DNA from: Rossellomorea vietnamensis
Lineage (GTDB): Bacteria > Bacillota > Bacilli > Bacillales > Bacillaceae_B
Length of the DNA stretch: 64,000 nt
Direction: 5' to 3'
NCBI RefSeq assembly: GCF_008180415.1
Contig: NZ_VTEI01000007.1
Span: 221,810 to 285,809, forward strand
Shown here: positions 10,907-19,732 of the stretch, piece by piece
Position numbering within the stretch: position 1 is the first letter of the stretch
Layout of the letters: each line of letters begins with the position of its first letter
Program-made: the position numbers and the translations under genes
The notes under the pieces: generated by a model
Seen by the model: the letters and a program-made list of their open reading frames with translations, nothing else
Told to the model about the DNA's origin: nothing
The model's database searches: none

Positions 10907-11291
10907 TTAATTTCGCTTTAATTCAGCCCATCCTCCCTCTTTTTTTCCTTTCCATCTAGTACTGTCCTGCTTATAGCTTGACCATATTTCCCATCCTTTC
11001 TTCAATACCCTCCGCTATTTTCTAACTGGTTTGATTAGAGGTGCATCCATTAAACAAATTTGAAGAAGAATCACTTTCAAATTCAGAGTGTATTTTTATT
11101 TAGCGCATAATGACTTTTCAAAAAAATTTTCATGTATCCACTTAAAGGCTTAGAGATTATTTTATCTCTAAGCCTTTAATCTACTATTAAGCTTTGCGAA
11201 AACAATCTCTCTAAAAAACCAGGCTTACTTGCAGTGGAAAAGCCCACTTTAAATTTTTTTAACATTAAAACGCTTACATAATTTTTATTAG
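10907..11291. other. gene-free AT-rich stretch containing an orphan hairpin
   Basis: No credible reading frame is present. The segment contains the orphan stem-loop at 11144-11177 and a weak AATTTGAA / TTCAAATT repeat around 11058-11085. Its downstream end runs into the PII promoter. Confidence 0.5.
11144..11177. terminator. orphan terminator-like hairpin
   Basis: Perfect 14-bp arms AAAGGCTTAGAGAT and ATCTCTAAGCCTTT with a TATTTT loop. No protein gene lies between the MATE terminator and this hairpin, so it either ends an unannotated small RNA or is a free-standing structured element. The trailing sequence has no long T-run. Confidence 0.5.
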
Positions 11292-11320
11292 TTGATTTTT
11301 TCAAGTATTCAGAATATGAT
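11292..11320 (+). promoter_or_regulatory. SigA promoter of the PII-amt unit
   Basis: TTGATT at 11292-11297, exactly 17 nt, then TATGAT at 11315-11320. The predicted start is near 11327, upstream of the TnrA/GlnR box. Confidence 0.6.
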
Positions 11321-11339
11321 AGGAAACATAACTAATTGA

Positions 11340-11356
11340 TGTTAGTTTTTCTGACA
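11340..11356 (+). promoter_or_regulatory. TnrA/GlnR operator
   Basis: TGTTAGTTTTTCTGACA matches the TnrA/GlnR consensus TGTNAN7TNACA at every fixed position. The flanks extend it to 10-bp arms with one mismatch. It lies downstream of the best promoter and 8 nt before the ribosome site of the PII gene. Confidence 0.75.
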
Positions 11357-11379
11357 TCAAATTCAAGGAGTTGATATAT

Positions 11380-11721
11380 ATGAAAAAAATCGAAGCTATT
11401 ATCCGTCCTGAGGTATTTCAAGCATTAAGAGAAGGCTTGGCTGCAAGTGGATTTAATGGATTGACCGTTTCTGAAGCTGCAGGCTGCGGCAAACAAAAAG
11501 GAAAACAAGGGTTGTTTCGAGGCACCACCTTTGAAGTAGCTCTCTCCCCGCGAGTAAAGGTTGAAATGATTGTAGAGGATTCTGAAACAGATGAGATTGT
11601 CGACTTGATCTGTGAATACTGTTCAACAGGAAAAGTCGGCGACGGTAAGATTTTCATCTCCGATATTCAGGAAGTAGTCAGGATCCGTTCCAAAGAACGC
11701 GGTAAGCAGGCCTTTATTTAA
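11380..11721 (+). CDS. PII nitrogen regulatory protein (GlnK/NrgB type)
   Basis: 113 aa. The conserved core GVGDGKIF-like TGKVGDGKIFI and VVRIRSKERG segments identify a PII signal protein, which binds ATP/ADP and 2-oxoglutarate and plugs the ammonium channel. The T-loop reads KQGLFRGTTFEV: residue 51, the uridylylated tyrosine of enterobacterial GlnB, is Phe here, so control by uridylylation is excluded. The start at 11380 follows AAGGAG by 9 nt; a TTG at 11371 is too close. It precedes amt, whereas in B. subtilis nrgB follows nrgA. Confidence 0.92.
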   Translation: MKKIEAIIRPEVFQALREGLAASGFNGLTVSEAAGCGKQKGKQGLFRGTTFEVALSPRVKVEMIVEDSETDEIVDLICEYCSTGKVGDGKIFISDIQEVVRIRSKERGKQAFI

Positions 11722-11845
11722 TTTATTTACAAATGTCAAACTCTATTCTAAACACGTAAACCATTCTCCATCAAGACTCACTGCAGGCCCTTACTTTCTC
11801 TTACGCTTTATGACCACAAAGAATTTAAAATCAGGAGGAAAAATA

Positions 11846-13222
11846 ATGCTGAAAAAAGTATCATCTTTATCTGCTTTACTTTTGCTGGCTGCCACTCCCG
11901 CTTTTGCCCAGACACCTACTGCCGCTAGTGTTCAGAGTTCCGTTGACGGTATGTGGATCATGACCGCAGCTTTATTGGTGTTTTTTATGCATGCCGGGTT
12001 TGCGATGGTGGAATCCGGGTTTACCCGCTCTAAAAATACGCTGAATATCCTTATGAAGAACTTCCTTACAATTTCCATCGCCTCTATCCTCTATTTTCTT
12101 GTTGGTTTTGGCTTGATGTTTGGCAGCACTGCCAACGGACTTACTGGTACGGATGGGTTCCTTCTGGCAGGCCGCGAAGACATCGGATTCTTTGTCTTCC
12201 AGGCAGTGTTCGCAGCAACTTGTGCGACGATCATATCAGGCGCAGTTGCAGAACGGATGAAATTAAGAAGCTATATGATTATTACCGTGGTTATTACAGG
12301 AGTCATTTATCCTGTTGTCGGACACTGGGTTTGGGGCGGAGGCTGGCTTTCAGAACTCGGCTTTGTTGATTTTGCAGGCTCCACTGTCGTCCACTTAAGC
12401 GGTGCAGTAGCTGCTTTCATTGCCGTTCTCTTCCTTGGACCGCGTATAGGCAAATATACCAATTCTAAAGTAAATGTCATTCCCGGCCACAACATCCCCA
12501 TCGGAGCTCTTGGCGTTTTCATCCTTTGGTTCGGATGGTTTGGTTTCAATGGAGGAAGCACATTGGCTGCCGATCCTGATTTGGTGCCGCGGGTAATCAC
12601 TGCAACACTCCTTTCTGCTTCAGCAGCTGTTTTATCTTCTGCTTTTTACACTGCATTCCGCTTTAACAGAATTGATCCTTCCCTGACATTGAACGGCGCT
12701 TTAGGAGGGTTGGTAGGAATCACAGCTGGATGTGCCAATGTTTCCATCGGGGGATCCCTTGTAATAGGACTCATTGCAGGAATACTATTGGTCGAGGGTG
12801 TACGCTTTATAGAAGTAAAATTGAAAGTGGATGATCCTGTAGGAGCCATTGCCGTGCACGGACTTTGCGGAATCTGGGGAACATTGGCTATTGGTTTCTT
12901 CGATGTATCAAATGGACTTTTCTATGGAGGAGACCTTTCCCTTTTAGGTACACAGGCAATCGGGGTGGGTGCTGTCATACTCTGGGTCGCTGCTTCTTCC
13001 GGTGCAGTCATCTATCTTCTCAACAAGGCCGATAATATCCGCGTCTCCAGTGAGGATGAGTTGGCTGGTCTCGATTTCTCCGAACATGGCGCCACTGCAT
13101 ATGAATTAAGTGAAACTGTGCTGACGTCGCACTCTAACCAGCCGAATACTGCTTTTGGTAAAGAGCTGGTGAGGAAGCTTGATGGCTTGAGTGTTCCACC
13201 TTCAAAGAAACAATATCACTGA
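11846..13222 (+). CDS. amt: ammonium transporter, Amt family (NrgA-like)
   Basis: 458 aa. A cleavable signal sequence (ending near TPAFA) precedes about 11 membrane helices, as in many Amt proteins. The conserved Asp and first pore histidine lie in VDFAGSTVVHLSGA, and the second pore histidine in AIAVHGLCGIWG. It imports ammonium under nitrogen limitation and is the expected partner of the PII protein 124 nt upstream. The start at 11846 follows CAGGAGG; a longer frame from 11810 has no ribosome site. A cytoplasmic tail of about 60 residues follows the last helix. Confidence 0.95.
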   Translation: MLKKVSSLSALLLLAATPAFAQTPTAASVQSSVDGMWIMTAALLVFFMHAGFAMVESGFTRSKNTLNILMKNFLTISIASILYFLVGFGLMFGSTANGLTGTDGFLLAGREDIGFFVFQAVFAATCATIISGAVAERMKLRSYMIITVVITGVIYPVVGHWVWGGGWLSELGFVDFAGSTVVHLSGAVAAFIAVLFLGPRIGKYTNSKVNVIPGHNIPIGALGVFILWFGWFGFNGGSTLAADPDLVPRVITATLLSASAAVLSSAFYTAFRFNRIDPSLTLNGALGGLVGITAGCANVSIGGSLVIGLIAGILLVEGVRFIEVKLKVDDPVGAIAVHGLCGIWGTLAIGFFDVSNGLFYGGDLSLLGTQAIGVGAVILWVAASSGAVIYLLNKADNIRVSSEDELAGLDFSEHGATAYELSETVLTSHSNQPNTAFGKELVRKLDGLSVPPSKKQYH

Positions 13223-13228
13223 TAAAAA

Positions 13229-13380
13229 AGCGCAAGCGCCCCTTTTAGCCCCGACAGGCAAATGTTCCCCGGAGAAAAAAAGGCGGGCTTTCCTTTTACT
13301 CTCCGGGGGTTATTTGATCCCGAGGGGCTAAGTCCGTTCCAGTGGGTACGGACCCTAGGGCGCTGGAGCCGGATTCATAA
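13229..13380 (+). repeat. structured intergenic repeat, type I (divergent copy)
   Basis: Begins AAGCGCAAGCGCC and ends GGCGCTGGAGCC. Nested stems are AGCGCC/GGCGCT (13235-13240 with 13369-13374), AGCCCC/GGGGCT, and an inner CCCCGGAG/CTCCGGGG. Compared with the other copies it carries an extra GTCCGT/ACGGAC hairpin before the closing arm. Confidence 0.75.
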
Positions 13381-13527
13381 AAAGCGGAAAGGCCCCGCTC
13401 AGCGGCGTACGGACTGTACCAGCCCCGCATGAGATAAAGGAATCACGAAGAACGAAGTGATTCGATGATAACTTATCGCAAGGAGGGGATGGGCAGTACG
13501 CTAGCCGCTGGGGCCTCGGAGCTGGAT
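13379..13527 (+). repeat. structured intergenic repeat, type II
   Basis: Starts AAAAGCGGAAAGGCCCC and ends GGGGCCTCGGAGCTGGA. Stems include AGGCCCC/GGGGCCT, AGCGGC/GCCGCT and inner GAATCAC/GTGATTC. The core ATGAGATAAAGGAATCACGA to CTTATCGCAAGGAG recurs in reverse orientation at 16557-16706. Confidence 0.7.
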
Positions 13528-13590
13528 TAAGAAACGCTGCCTAATTTTCGATTTAAAAAAGTTATACTTTCTTATTTTGATGAATTCAAA

Positions 13591-13618
13591 CCCCTTCCTG
13601 TTTACGGAAGGGGTTTTT
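13591..13618. terminator. bidirectional terminator between amt and asnO
   Basis: CCCCTTCC / GGAAGGGG arms with a 7-nt loop, followed by TTTTT on the plus strand and TTTGAATT on the minus strand. It serves the two convergent genes. Confidence 0.85.
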
Positions 13619-13792
13619 CGTGTACCTTGAAGGGGTTTAATAGATTGATGATCAGGCTGTATTAGGGGCTTTCTGACTGCATCATTTTTCAACTTTACAT
13701 TCAAGGCACTTCCTTCAACCAGACTATTAAACCATACACCCCGCCACTGCAAAAAAAAGCTCACACCGGTAAACGGCATGAACTTCAAAAGA

Positions 13793-15643
13793 TCATCGAT
13801 CCACAATATTAATATTGTAATCTTTGAACCAAACGTGCATCTGTGCGAGATGAGCGAGGAGCTGCGGTCCTGTCATCAACTGTCCGAACCAAGGGGTTTT
13901 AAAGGCTTCCCCGTTCGTTTCAACAAGGGACTTCAGCTTCCCATGATCAAATAACTCATAAAGTGCGCTTGATTTGTCTTCCAATATTTCCTCAAGCCAG
14001 TTCTTAACCAAGGAAGTGTAAACGGGATGGTGCGTCTTGGGATAAGGACTCTTCTTTCGGTAAAGCACTTCATCAGGTAAAGTCCCTTCCAGCGCTTTTC
14101 TCAGAATCCCCTTTTCCCTGTCTTCATGCATTTTCCATTTCCAAGGAATGTTCCAAACATATTCAACCAGGCGGTGATCAGCAAACGGCACACGTACCTC
14201 AAGGCTCGCTCCCATACTCATCCGGTCTTTTCGATCCAGCAGGGTCGTCATGAACCAGATAATATTCAGATAGAAGAGTTCCCTTCTTTTAGCTTCTATT
14301 GGGGTTTCACCTTCAAGAGCAGGGGTTTCTGCCACGGTTTCATTGTATTTCGAGAGTACATATTCTTCGAGATTTAACTTTTTACGTAAATCGGCTTTCA
14401 ACAGAGACTGCCTCTCTTCTACAGATCTCATCCACGGGAAGCCTTTACGATTGAAATCATCTTCATTGTGGAACCATGGATATCCACCGAAAATTTCATC
14501 CGCACACTCCCCAGAAAGTCCGACAGTGAATTCGTTCTTAATTTCTCTGCAAAACCATAAGAGCGATGAATCGACATCAGCCATGCCAGGCAGATCTCTT
14601 ACATGCACGGCCTCGGTCAGATAATTCTTTAATTTCTCCTGTGTAATGATGCAGTTATGATGGACAGTATTGAACGTATCCGACATCAGGTTAATCCATT
14701 TGCTGTCAGAGTCAGGTTGAAACTTATTGGATTTGAAATGCTCATCATTGCCCTCATAATCAATAGAATATGTGTGCAGCCTTCCTTTTCCTTCCTTTTT
14801 AAAGGCCTCTGCTGCAATGGCTGTGATGGCACTGGAATCCAGTCCTCCAGATAAAAACGTGCATAAAGGAACATCCGAAATCAACTGTCTGGTGATACTG
14901 TCTTTCACTAAGAAGCCCACTTTTTCAACCGTTTCATCAAAACTATCCGTGTGCTGGCCGCTTTTGACATTCCAATATCTCCAGACCTTCAGTCCATTTT
15001 TTGAGAATATCAAGGCATGCCCCGGTCTCAATTCCTTAACACCTTTAAAAACTCCCGATCCCGGTGAACGTGATGGTCCGAGTCCAAGGAGATCTGACAA
15101 GCCCTCTCTGTTGACTTCTGCTGGTATAGACGGATGGGCCAGCAATGCTTTTAATTCTGATCCGAATAGAAGACCACTATCTCTCTCTGTAAAGAAGAAT
15201 GGCTTCACACCAAGCCGGTCCCTTCCGATAAATACCTGCTGTTTCTCGCTGTCCCATACAGCAAATGCAAAGATTCCGTTTAGATGCTGAACACAGTCCT
15301 CCCTCCACTCAATATAGGAAGTCAAGAGCACTTCAGTGTCTGAATGCCCCTTGAATGTATAGCCCTTGGAGATCAGTACTTTTCTTATATCCTCCGTATT
15401 ATACAGCTCTCCGTTATAGCATATGACGAACCTGTATCCCTCCGCCTCTTTTGCCATCGGCTGTTTACCGCCTTCAGGATCTACGACTGTAAGCCTTTTA
15501 TGCCCAAAAGCAGCATGAGTATCCAGCCATACATTGGAATCATCCGGTCCCCTTTTAGAGAGTGTTTCGGTCATAGTTTCCAAGATACCCCTGGAGTTTC
15601 TCAAGTCTTTTCTAAAGTTGATCCATCCTGTTATTCCGCACAT
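13793..15643 (-). CDS. asnO: asparagine synthetase (glutamine-hydrolysing), AsnO type
   Basis: 616 aa class II glutamine amidotransferase. The protein must begin MCGITGW because Cys2 becomes the N-terminal nucleophile, so the start is 15643 and not the upstream in-frame ATGs. The glutaminase domain covers about 1-220. The ATP-pyrophosphatase loop TFLSGGLDSSAITA opens the synthetase domain. It converts aspartate, glutamine and ATP to asparagine. The whole sequence resembles B. subtilis AsnO (YisO), a sporulation-associated paralogue, and its neighbour is yisN as in B. subtilis. Confidence 0.92.
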   Translation of the reverse strand: MCGITGWINFRKDLRNSRGILETMTETLSKRGPDDSNVWLDTHAAFGHKRLTVVDPEGGKQPMAKEAEGYRFVICYNGELYNTEDIRKVLISKGYTFKGHSDTEVLLTSYIEWREDCVQHLNGIFAFAVWDSEKQQVFIGRDRLGVKPFFFTERDSGLLFGSELKALLAHPSIPAEVNREGLSDLLGLGPSRSPGSGVFKGVKELRPGHALIFSKNGLKVWRYWNVKSGQHTDSFDETVEKVGFLVKDSITRQLISDVPLCTFLSGGLDSSAITAIAAEAFKKEGKGRLHTYSIDYEGNDEHFKSNKFQPDSDSKWINLMSDTFNTVHHNCIITQEKLKNYLTEAVHVRDLPGMADVDSSLLWFCREIKNEFTVGLSGECADEIFGGYPWFHNEDDFNRKGFPWMRSVEERQSLLKADLRKKLNLEEYVLSKYNETVAETPALEGETPIEAKRRELFYLNIIWFMTTLLDRKDRMSMGASLEVRVPFADHRLVEYVWNIPWKWKMHEDREKGILRKALEGTLPDEVLYRKKSPYPKTHHPVYTSLVKNWLEEILEDKSSALYELFDHGKLKSLVETNGEAFKTPWFGQLMTGPQLLAHLAQMHVWFKDYNINIVDR

Positions 15644-15819
15644 TTCAGTCATCCTTTCTATTTCAGGCAAATTGGGCTAGATGCAATATGGATTATCATA
15701 TGCAATCTTCAGAAAATGGTTAATTGTCTTATTTCACTTTTACTTTAAATGAATATGCTAAATTAGGCCCAAAATGTAGATAATGTTGATATAACATTTT
15801 CAGGTAAGGGGGGAAATAG

Positions 15820-16380
15820 GTGAATAACCTGTACAGAAAGAAGCTCCTTCAGCGGCAAAACCGCTCCTACACACTAGGAACTGTAGAATTCATTCATAAT
15901 CAATGGGTGTTTTTTGATGATGAGTTGGATGAAGCGACCGATCTGGAATTTTACACACAGCAGGAAGTGGAAGTTTTTCGGGACCAGGGATGGGAAAGAG
16001 GGATATTAGAGTCTGAAGGCATTGTAAAGACACCTTACGATAAGACGAATCTCAAAGATACGGAAACAATCCGGATAAAAAAAGCACTGATCTATTCACT
16101 GGAAATGCTGATTGAGGAATTAAGTGATGATTCTTTTTTTCAATTTCTGACCAGCTTGAACTCACTTGAATTCTCTTTGTATGATTGTATATTCTGCCAC
16201 AATCACCTTTGTTTTCTCGAAGACAGGAAAATCAGAGAAGGAGTGAACTTTTTGACGTTTGATAATGGAGAGACAGTGTGTTCGGTACAGCATCACTTTA
16301 CTTATTATAAAAAACAACGTGACCGATTTGAGTTCACCTTGAGTACAGGAAAGAGAATCGTTATTGAAAAACTTGAATAA
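15820..16380 (+). CDS. yisN: DUF2777 family protein, YisN-like
   Basis: 186 aa, soluble, acidic N-terminal half. A GTG start follows AAGGGGGG. A CIFCHNH motif in the C-terminal half could bind metal. The function is unknown. I assign it to the YisN group from its position divergent to asnO, as in B. subtilis, and its general sequence character; the family name is from memory. A type I repeat begins 10 nt after the stop. Confidence 0.7.
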   Translation: MNNLYRKKLLQRQNRSYTLGTVEFIHNQWVFFDDELDEATDLEFYTQQEVEVFRDQGWERGILESEGIVKTPYDKTNLKDTETIRIKKALIYSLEMLIEELSDDSFFQFLTSLNSLEFSLYDCIFCHNHLCFLEDRKIREGVNFLTFDNGETVCSVQHHFTYYKKQRDRFEFTLSTGKRIVIEKLE

Positions 16381-16389
16381 GACAAGATC

Positions 16390-16512
16390 AAAAGCGGAAG
16401 CGCCTTGACCAGCCCCGACAGGCAAATGTTCCTCAGAGAAAAAAAGGCGCTCTTTCCTTTTATTCTCTGAGGGTTATTTGACCCCGAGGGGCTAGGCGCT
16501 GCAGCTGGACGG
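16390..16512 (+). repeat. structured intergenic repeat, type I
   Basis: Full copy with stems AGCGCC/GGCGCT (16399-16404 with 16495-16500), AGCCCC/GGGGCT (16411-16416 with 16488-16493) and CCTCAGAGAA/TTCTCTGAGG (16431-16440 with 16463-16472). It ends GCAGCTGGACGG and is followed at once by a truncated second copy, 16514-16540. Confidence 0.85.
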
Positions 16513-16556
16513 ATCAAAAGCGGAAGCGCCTTGACCAGCCGCAGCCGAGGAGGCTC

Positions 16557-16706
16557 ATCTAGCTTCAGCGGCCAGCGACTAGCAGATTTCGGTCTCTCTC
16601 CTTGCGATAAGTCATCATCGAATCGCTAAGGCTCTTCGTGATTCCTTTATCTCATACGAGAGCCCTAAAATCTGTAGGTCGCTGAACGGCCGCTTCTGCT
16701 TTTGCT
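16557..16706 (-). repeat. structured intergenic repeat, type II, reverse orientation
   Basis: Outer arms AGCGGCC/GGCCGCT (16567-16573 with 16688-16694), then GCGAC/GTCGC and CAGATTT/AAATCTG (16583-16589 with 16668-16674). The core CTTGCGATAAGTCATCATCG to CGTGATTCCTTTATCTCAT is the reverse complement of the copy at 13379-13527. Confidence 0.75.
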
Positions 16707-16708
16707 TC

Positions 16709-16796
16709 ACCGCCCGCCCCGCGGAGTCGTCCGCCTGGAGCGGAAATCCATTTCGTTTAATGCAGCCACAATCTTTTCGAAAACAGCCATTTTTAA
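16709..16796. mobile_element. truncated MITE-like element
   Basis: GC-rich core (CCCCGCGGAGTCGTCCGCC, then GGAGCGGAAAT) followed by the terminal motif GCAGCCACAATCTTTTCGAA and AACAGCC. The same core and terminus recur at 33.6 and 53.8 kb. The left end is missing, replaced by the type II repeat. Confidence 0.6.
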
Positions 16797-16816
16797 AGTA
16801 ACACAACACTGCGATT

Positions 16817-19732
16817 TCAAAGATAAACCCGAGTATCTCTCATCCACTTTTCCATTTCATCCGGACGAACAGGCCTTGAAATAAAGTAACCCTGTCCCAA
16901 GTCACAATTGAGATCATGAAGGAGGTCGAGTTGTTCACCAGTTTCAATTCCCTCGACGATTACCTGCATGCCCAGCCCTTTCCCCATTGTTGAAACAGCC
17001 TGGACAATGGCATAGTCAGAACTGCTTTCCTCGATATTCTGAACAAATGATTTATCAATTTTAAGAACGTGTAAAGGAAGATGCTTCAAATAACTTAAAG
17101 ATGAATAACCTGTTCCGAAATCGTCAATGGCAATTTTGACTCCGAGGGCCGACAGTTCCTCCATCCTATCAATCGTATGTTCCGAATGCTGGATCATCAC
17201 ACTTTCTGTCAATTCCAGGCATAGGTACTCCGGGGACAGCCCAGACAGTTTTAATGCGCAGTTGATTTCCTGGGTGAAGGACGGCTGTTGAAACTGGTTA
17301 GCAGAGACATTCACTGAAATATAAAAATCAGGAAGCCCTTTTTCCTGCCATTCCTTCGCCTGCTTACAAGCCTCTTGAAGTACCCAGTTTCCTATTGGAC
17401 CTATCAATCCAGTTTCTTCCGCCAACGGAATGAACTCCATTGGAGATACGGTTCCCAAGTAAGGGTGATTCCATCGGATAAGAGCCTCTGCTCCAATTAC
17501 CCGCCTTCCGCTCAGCTTCACAATGGGCTGATAATAAAGGGTGAATTCCTCCCTTTCAAGTGCCTTTCGCAGATAACTTTCCATTTTCACTTTTTTCAGC
17601 GTATTTATATTCATTTCATCCGTATAGAAAACAACCTGATCTCCACCATTTGATTTGGCCCAATTCAATGACGTATCGGCATTTCGCAATAAGTCTGACA
17701 GGTTGGTTCCATGGCTTGGATATACGGCGATACCTATACTTGCTTTTATATAGAATTCCTGGTTTCCCTGTACGATTGGCAGCTGGATATGTTCTGCAAT
17801 TAGTTCTGCAACTTGCCTGATTTTCTCGTCTGTTACGTTTTTGCTTATCAGTATGGTGAATTTATCACTGCCAAACCTGCCAAGATAAGCCCCTTTTGGC
17901 AGCACACTTTTAATCCTTTCAGCCAGCTGGATCAATATGCGGTCACCTGCAGAATGCCCCAGTGTGTCATTAACCAGCTTGAAACGGTCTATATCCAGAA
18001 AGAGGATGCCGAGACGGCGCTTCTTTTTATTGGCCCGTTCGATGAATTCTTCTGATAACTCCCTGAATTTCACTCTGTTCGGAAGACCTGTTTCTGCATC
18101 GAAATAAGCCAGCTGGGTGATTTTCTCTTCCGTTTTCTTCTGTTCGGTAATATTCCTGCCGATTCCGAATAAACCCACGCACTTACCGTCAATGGTAATC
18201 GGGATATTTTTTATATGAAATAGTTGAACCTCCCCTGACTTGGAAGGAATCCATAGCTCATAGAATTGCTCTTTCCCTGACAGGGTCCTGAAGAAATGCC
18301 TTTTGATCCGGGGAACATCCTCTTCAAATATATAAGATATGGATAGTTTTCCGATCAGCTCAGATTCAGAGTATCCAAATGTCTTCAGGAAAGTGGGATT
18401 AACAGAATTAAATTTACCTCTTAAGTCGGTTGAGTAGACAAAATCAGTATTATTTTCAAATAGAGACCGATAGTATTCCTCGGAAATCTGGATATTTTCA
18501 TTCAACTTCTGTATGTCGTTAGAAGAAGCATTAATCAGCTGTGTAAGGGAAACCCTTGTATTTCCTTCTGAAGTATGAGTGTACTGAAACCTGTCCCTCT
18601 CAACAGGGAGCAGCTGATCATTTTCAGAGATAGAGAGATAAGTAAGAGAATGGGAATATAAGTCAGGTGTTTTGCTGCCGTCCATTAAAATTTCCCCATG
18701 CGAGAAAAAACCTGATGTATTTGCTATCTCTGCCATCATCTCCATTTCGGACTTAGTAAAGTCCGAAATGAACTGCCTGCGTGCAGCGCAGTTAAAAATG
18801 AATAGAGCTTCGGCCGGCTTCCTCCTTAACCGATTTAATTCTTTCAATGAACATTCCACAATTGATTCCAGATCAGCAAACGCAAAAGTGAGACTGTCTC
18901 CCTGTTTCACTTCTTTACTCATTTCTATAGAACCATTTCCCAGGATCCTTATTGGAAAGAGAGTGGTTACCCCCTCATTTCTCTTCACTAGGAAAGGAAA
19001 CTCAACACCTGACTCCGGAAGACGGGAAACAAAGCTTTCCCCTAGATAGTGTGCCAATACCTTCAGTGGTTTCAAATGATCGATCTTTTCAATGACGGCT
19101 CCTTTTGACTGCGTGACCGTTAATGGCCTTCCAACTTCTTTCCATTGTTCATTGATAAAGGTTTGAACAATCAAGCCAGAGTTGTTCAGGGCAGCCGCAA
19201 CTATACCCTTTTCCGATGCTTCTATTTCCGTCAATACAATTGACTGTTTTCTTCCTGGAACATCTATTGAAACACCGCCTCCCACTGGTATCTGGGGAGT
19301 TATAGAATGAAATCCTTCAAGGATTCTTGGCAGATTTACATCCAGATGGCTCGCAAACAGGATGACTGCTTTTGTTTCCATATCGACGAGCTCTTCAGCC
19401 AGAAGTCTGCCTGTTTCATATGCTCCCTCATCATCAATGACTTCCAGAAGCTTAGAAACTGCTTCTGTTTTTTCAAGGATGGTAAAGGACAAAACAGGAG
19501 AATCATTAATAATCTCTCCATTTATAATCTGACCCTCAGTACTGCAGCCGATTATGACAGCCATAGGCAGATAGGATAAAATTTCTGCTCTGATCCGTTT
19601 CGCCTCATCCATAGGCACTTGTCCCAAAAACATCTGAACAAGTATAGTCGGGTATAGTTCTAATTTATTTGAGCTGATGTAACCAGCCAGTCTTTCTCGA
19701 GAAGAATATATATGATTGAATGATTTAGCCAT
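16817..19732 (-). CDS. FIST-PAS-GGDEF-EAL sensor protein, probable c-di-GMP phosphodiesterase
   Basis: 971 aa, soluble. Order: FIST-type sensor region (about 15-370), PAS domain (about 410-530, FENNTDFVYSTD), diguanylate-cyclase-like domain (about 540-700) and EAL domain (about 705-965). The GGDEF signature has become GSDKF and no RxxD inhibitory site is seen, so cyclase activity is unlikely. The EAL domain keeps EALIRW, LELTES, DDFGTGYSS, the KIDKSF lysine and VEGIETGE, so it should cleave c-di-GMP. FIST domains usually sense small ligands such as amino acids. The start at 19732 has a GGTGG site; earlier TTG/GTG codons exist. It appears monocistronic. Confidence 0.88.
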   Translation of the reverse strand: MAKSFNHIYSSRERLAGYISSNKLELYPTILVQMFLGQVPMDEAKRIRAEILSYLPMAVIIGCSTEGQIINGEIINDSPVLSFTILEKTEAVSKLLEVIDDEGAYETGRLLAEELVDMETKAVILFASHLDVNLPRILEGFHSITPQIPVGGGVSIDVPGRKQSIVLTEIEASEKGIVAAALNNSGLIVQTFINEQWKEVGRPLTVTQSKGAVIEKIDHLKPLKVLAHYLGESFVSRLPESGVEFPFLVKRNEGVTTLFPIRILGNGSIEMSKEVKQGDSLTFAFADLESIVECSLKELNRLRRKPAEALFIFNCAARRQFISDFTKSEMEMMAEIANTSGFFSHGEILMDGSKTPDLYSHSLTYLSISENDQLLPVERDRFQYTHTSEGNTRVSLTQLINASSNDIQKLNENIQISEEYYRSLFENNTDFVYSTDLRGKFNSVNPTFLKTFGYSESELIGKLSISYIFEEDVPRIKRHFFRTLSGKEQFYELWIPSKSGEVQLFHIKNIPITIDGKCVGLFGIGRNITEQKKTEEKITQLAYFDAETGLPNRVKFRELSEEFIERANKKKRRLGILFLDIDRFKLVNDTLGHSAGDRILIQLAERIKSVLPKGAYLGRFGSDKFTILISKNVTDEKIRQVAELIAEHIQLPIVQGNQEFYIKASIGIAVYPSHGTNLSDLLRNADTSLNWAKSNGGDQVVFYTDEMNINTLKKVKMESYLRKALEREEFTLYYQPIVKLSGRRVIGAEALIRWNHPYLGTVSPMEFIPLAEETGLIGPIGNWVLQEACKQAKEWQEKGLPDFYISVNVSANQFQQPSFTQEINCALKLSGLSPEYLCLELTESVMIQHSEHTIDRMEELSALGVKIAIDDFGTGYSSLSYLKHLPLHVLKIDKSFVQNIEESSSDYAIVQAVSTMGKGLGMQVIVEGIETGEQLDLLHDLNCDLGQGYFISRPVRPDEMEKWMRDTRVYL

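Noticed and set aside
13501..13806. 101-aa minus-strand frame after asnO
   Set aside because: It spans the bidirectional terminator and part of a type II repeat; no recognisable domain.
15644..15819. T-box or other riboswitch in front of asnO
   Set aside because: No T-box sequence (TGGNACCGCG-like) or anti-terminator is visible between asnO and yisN.
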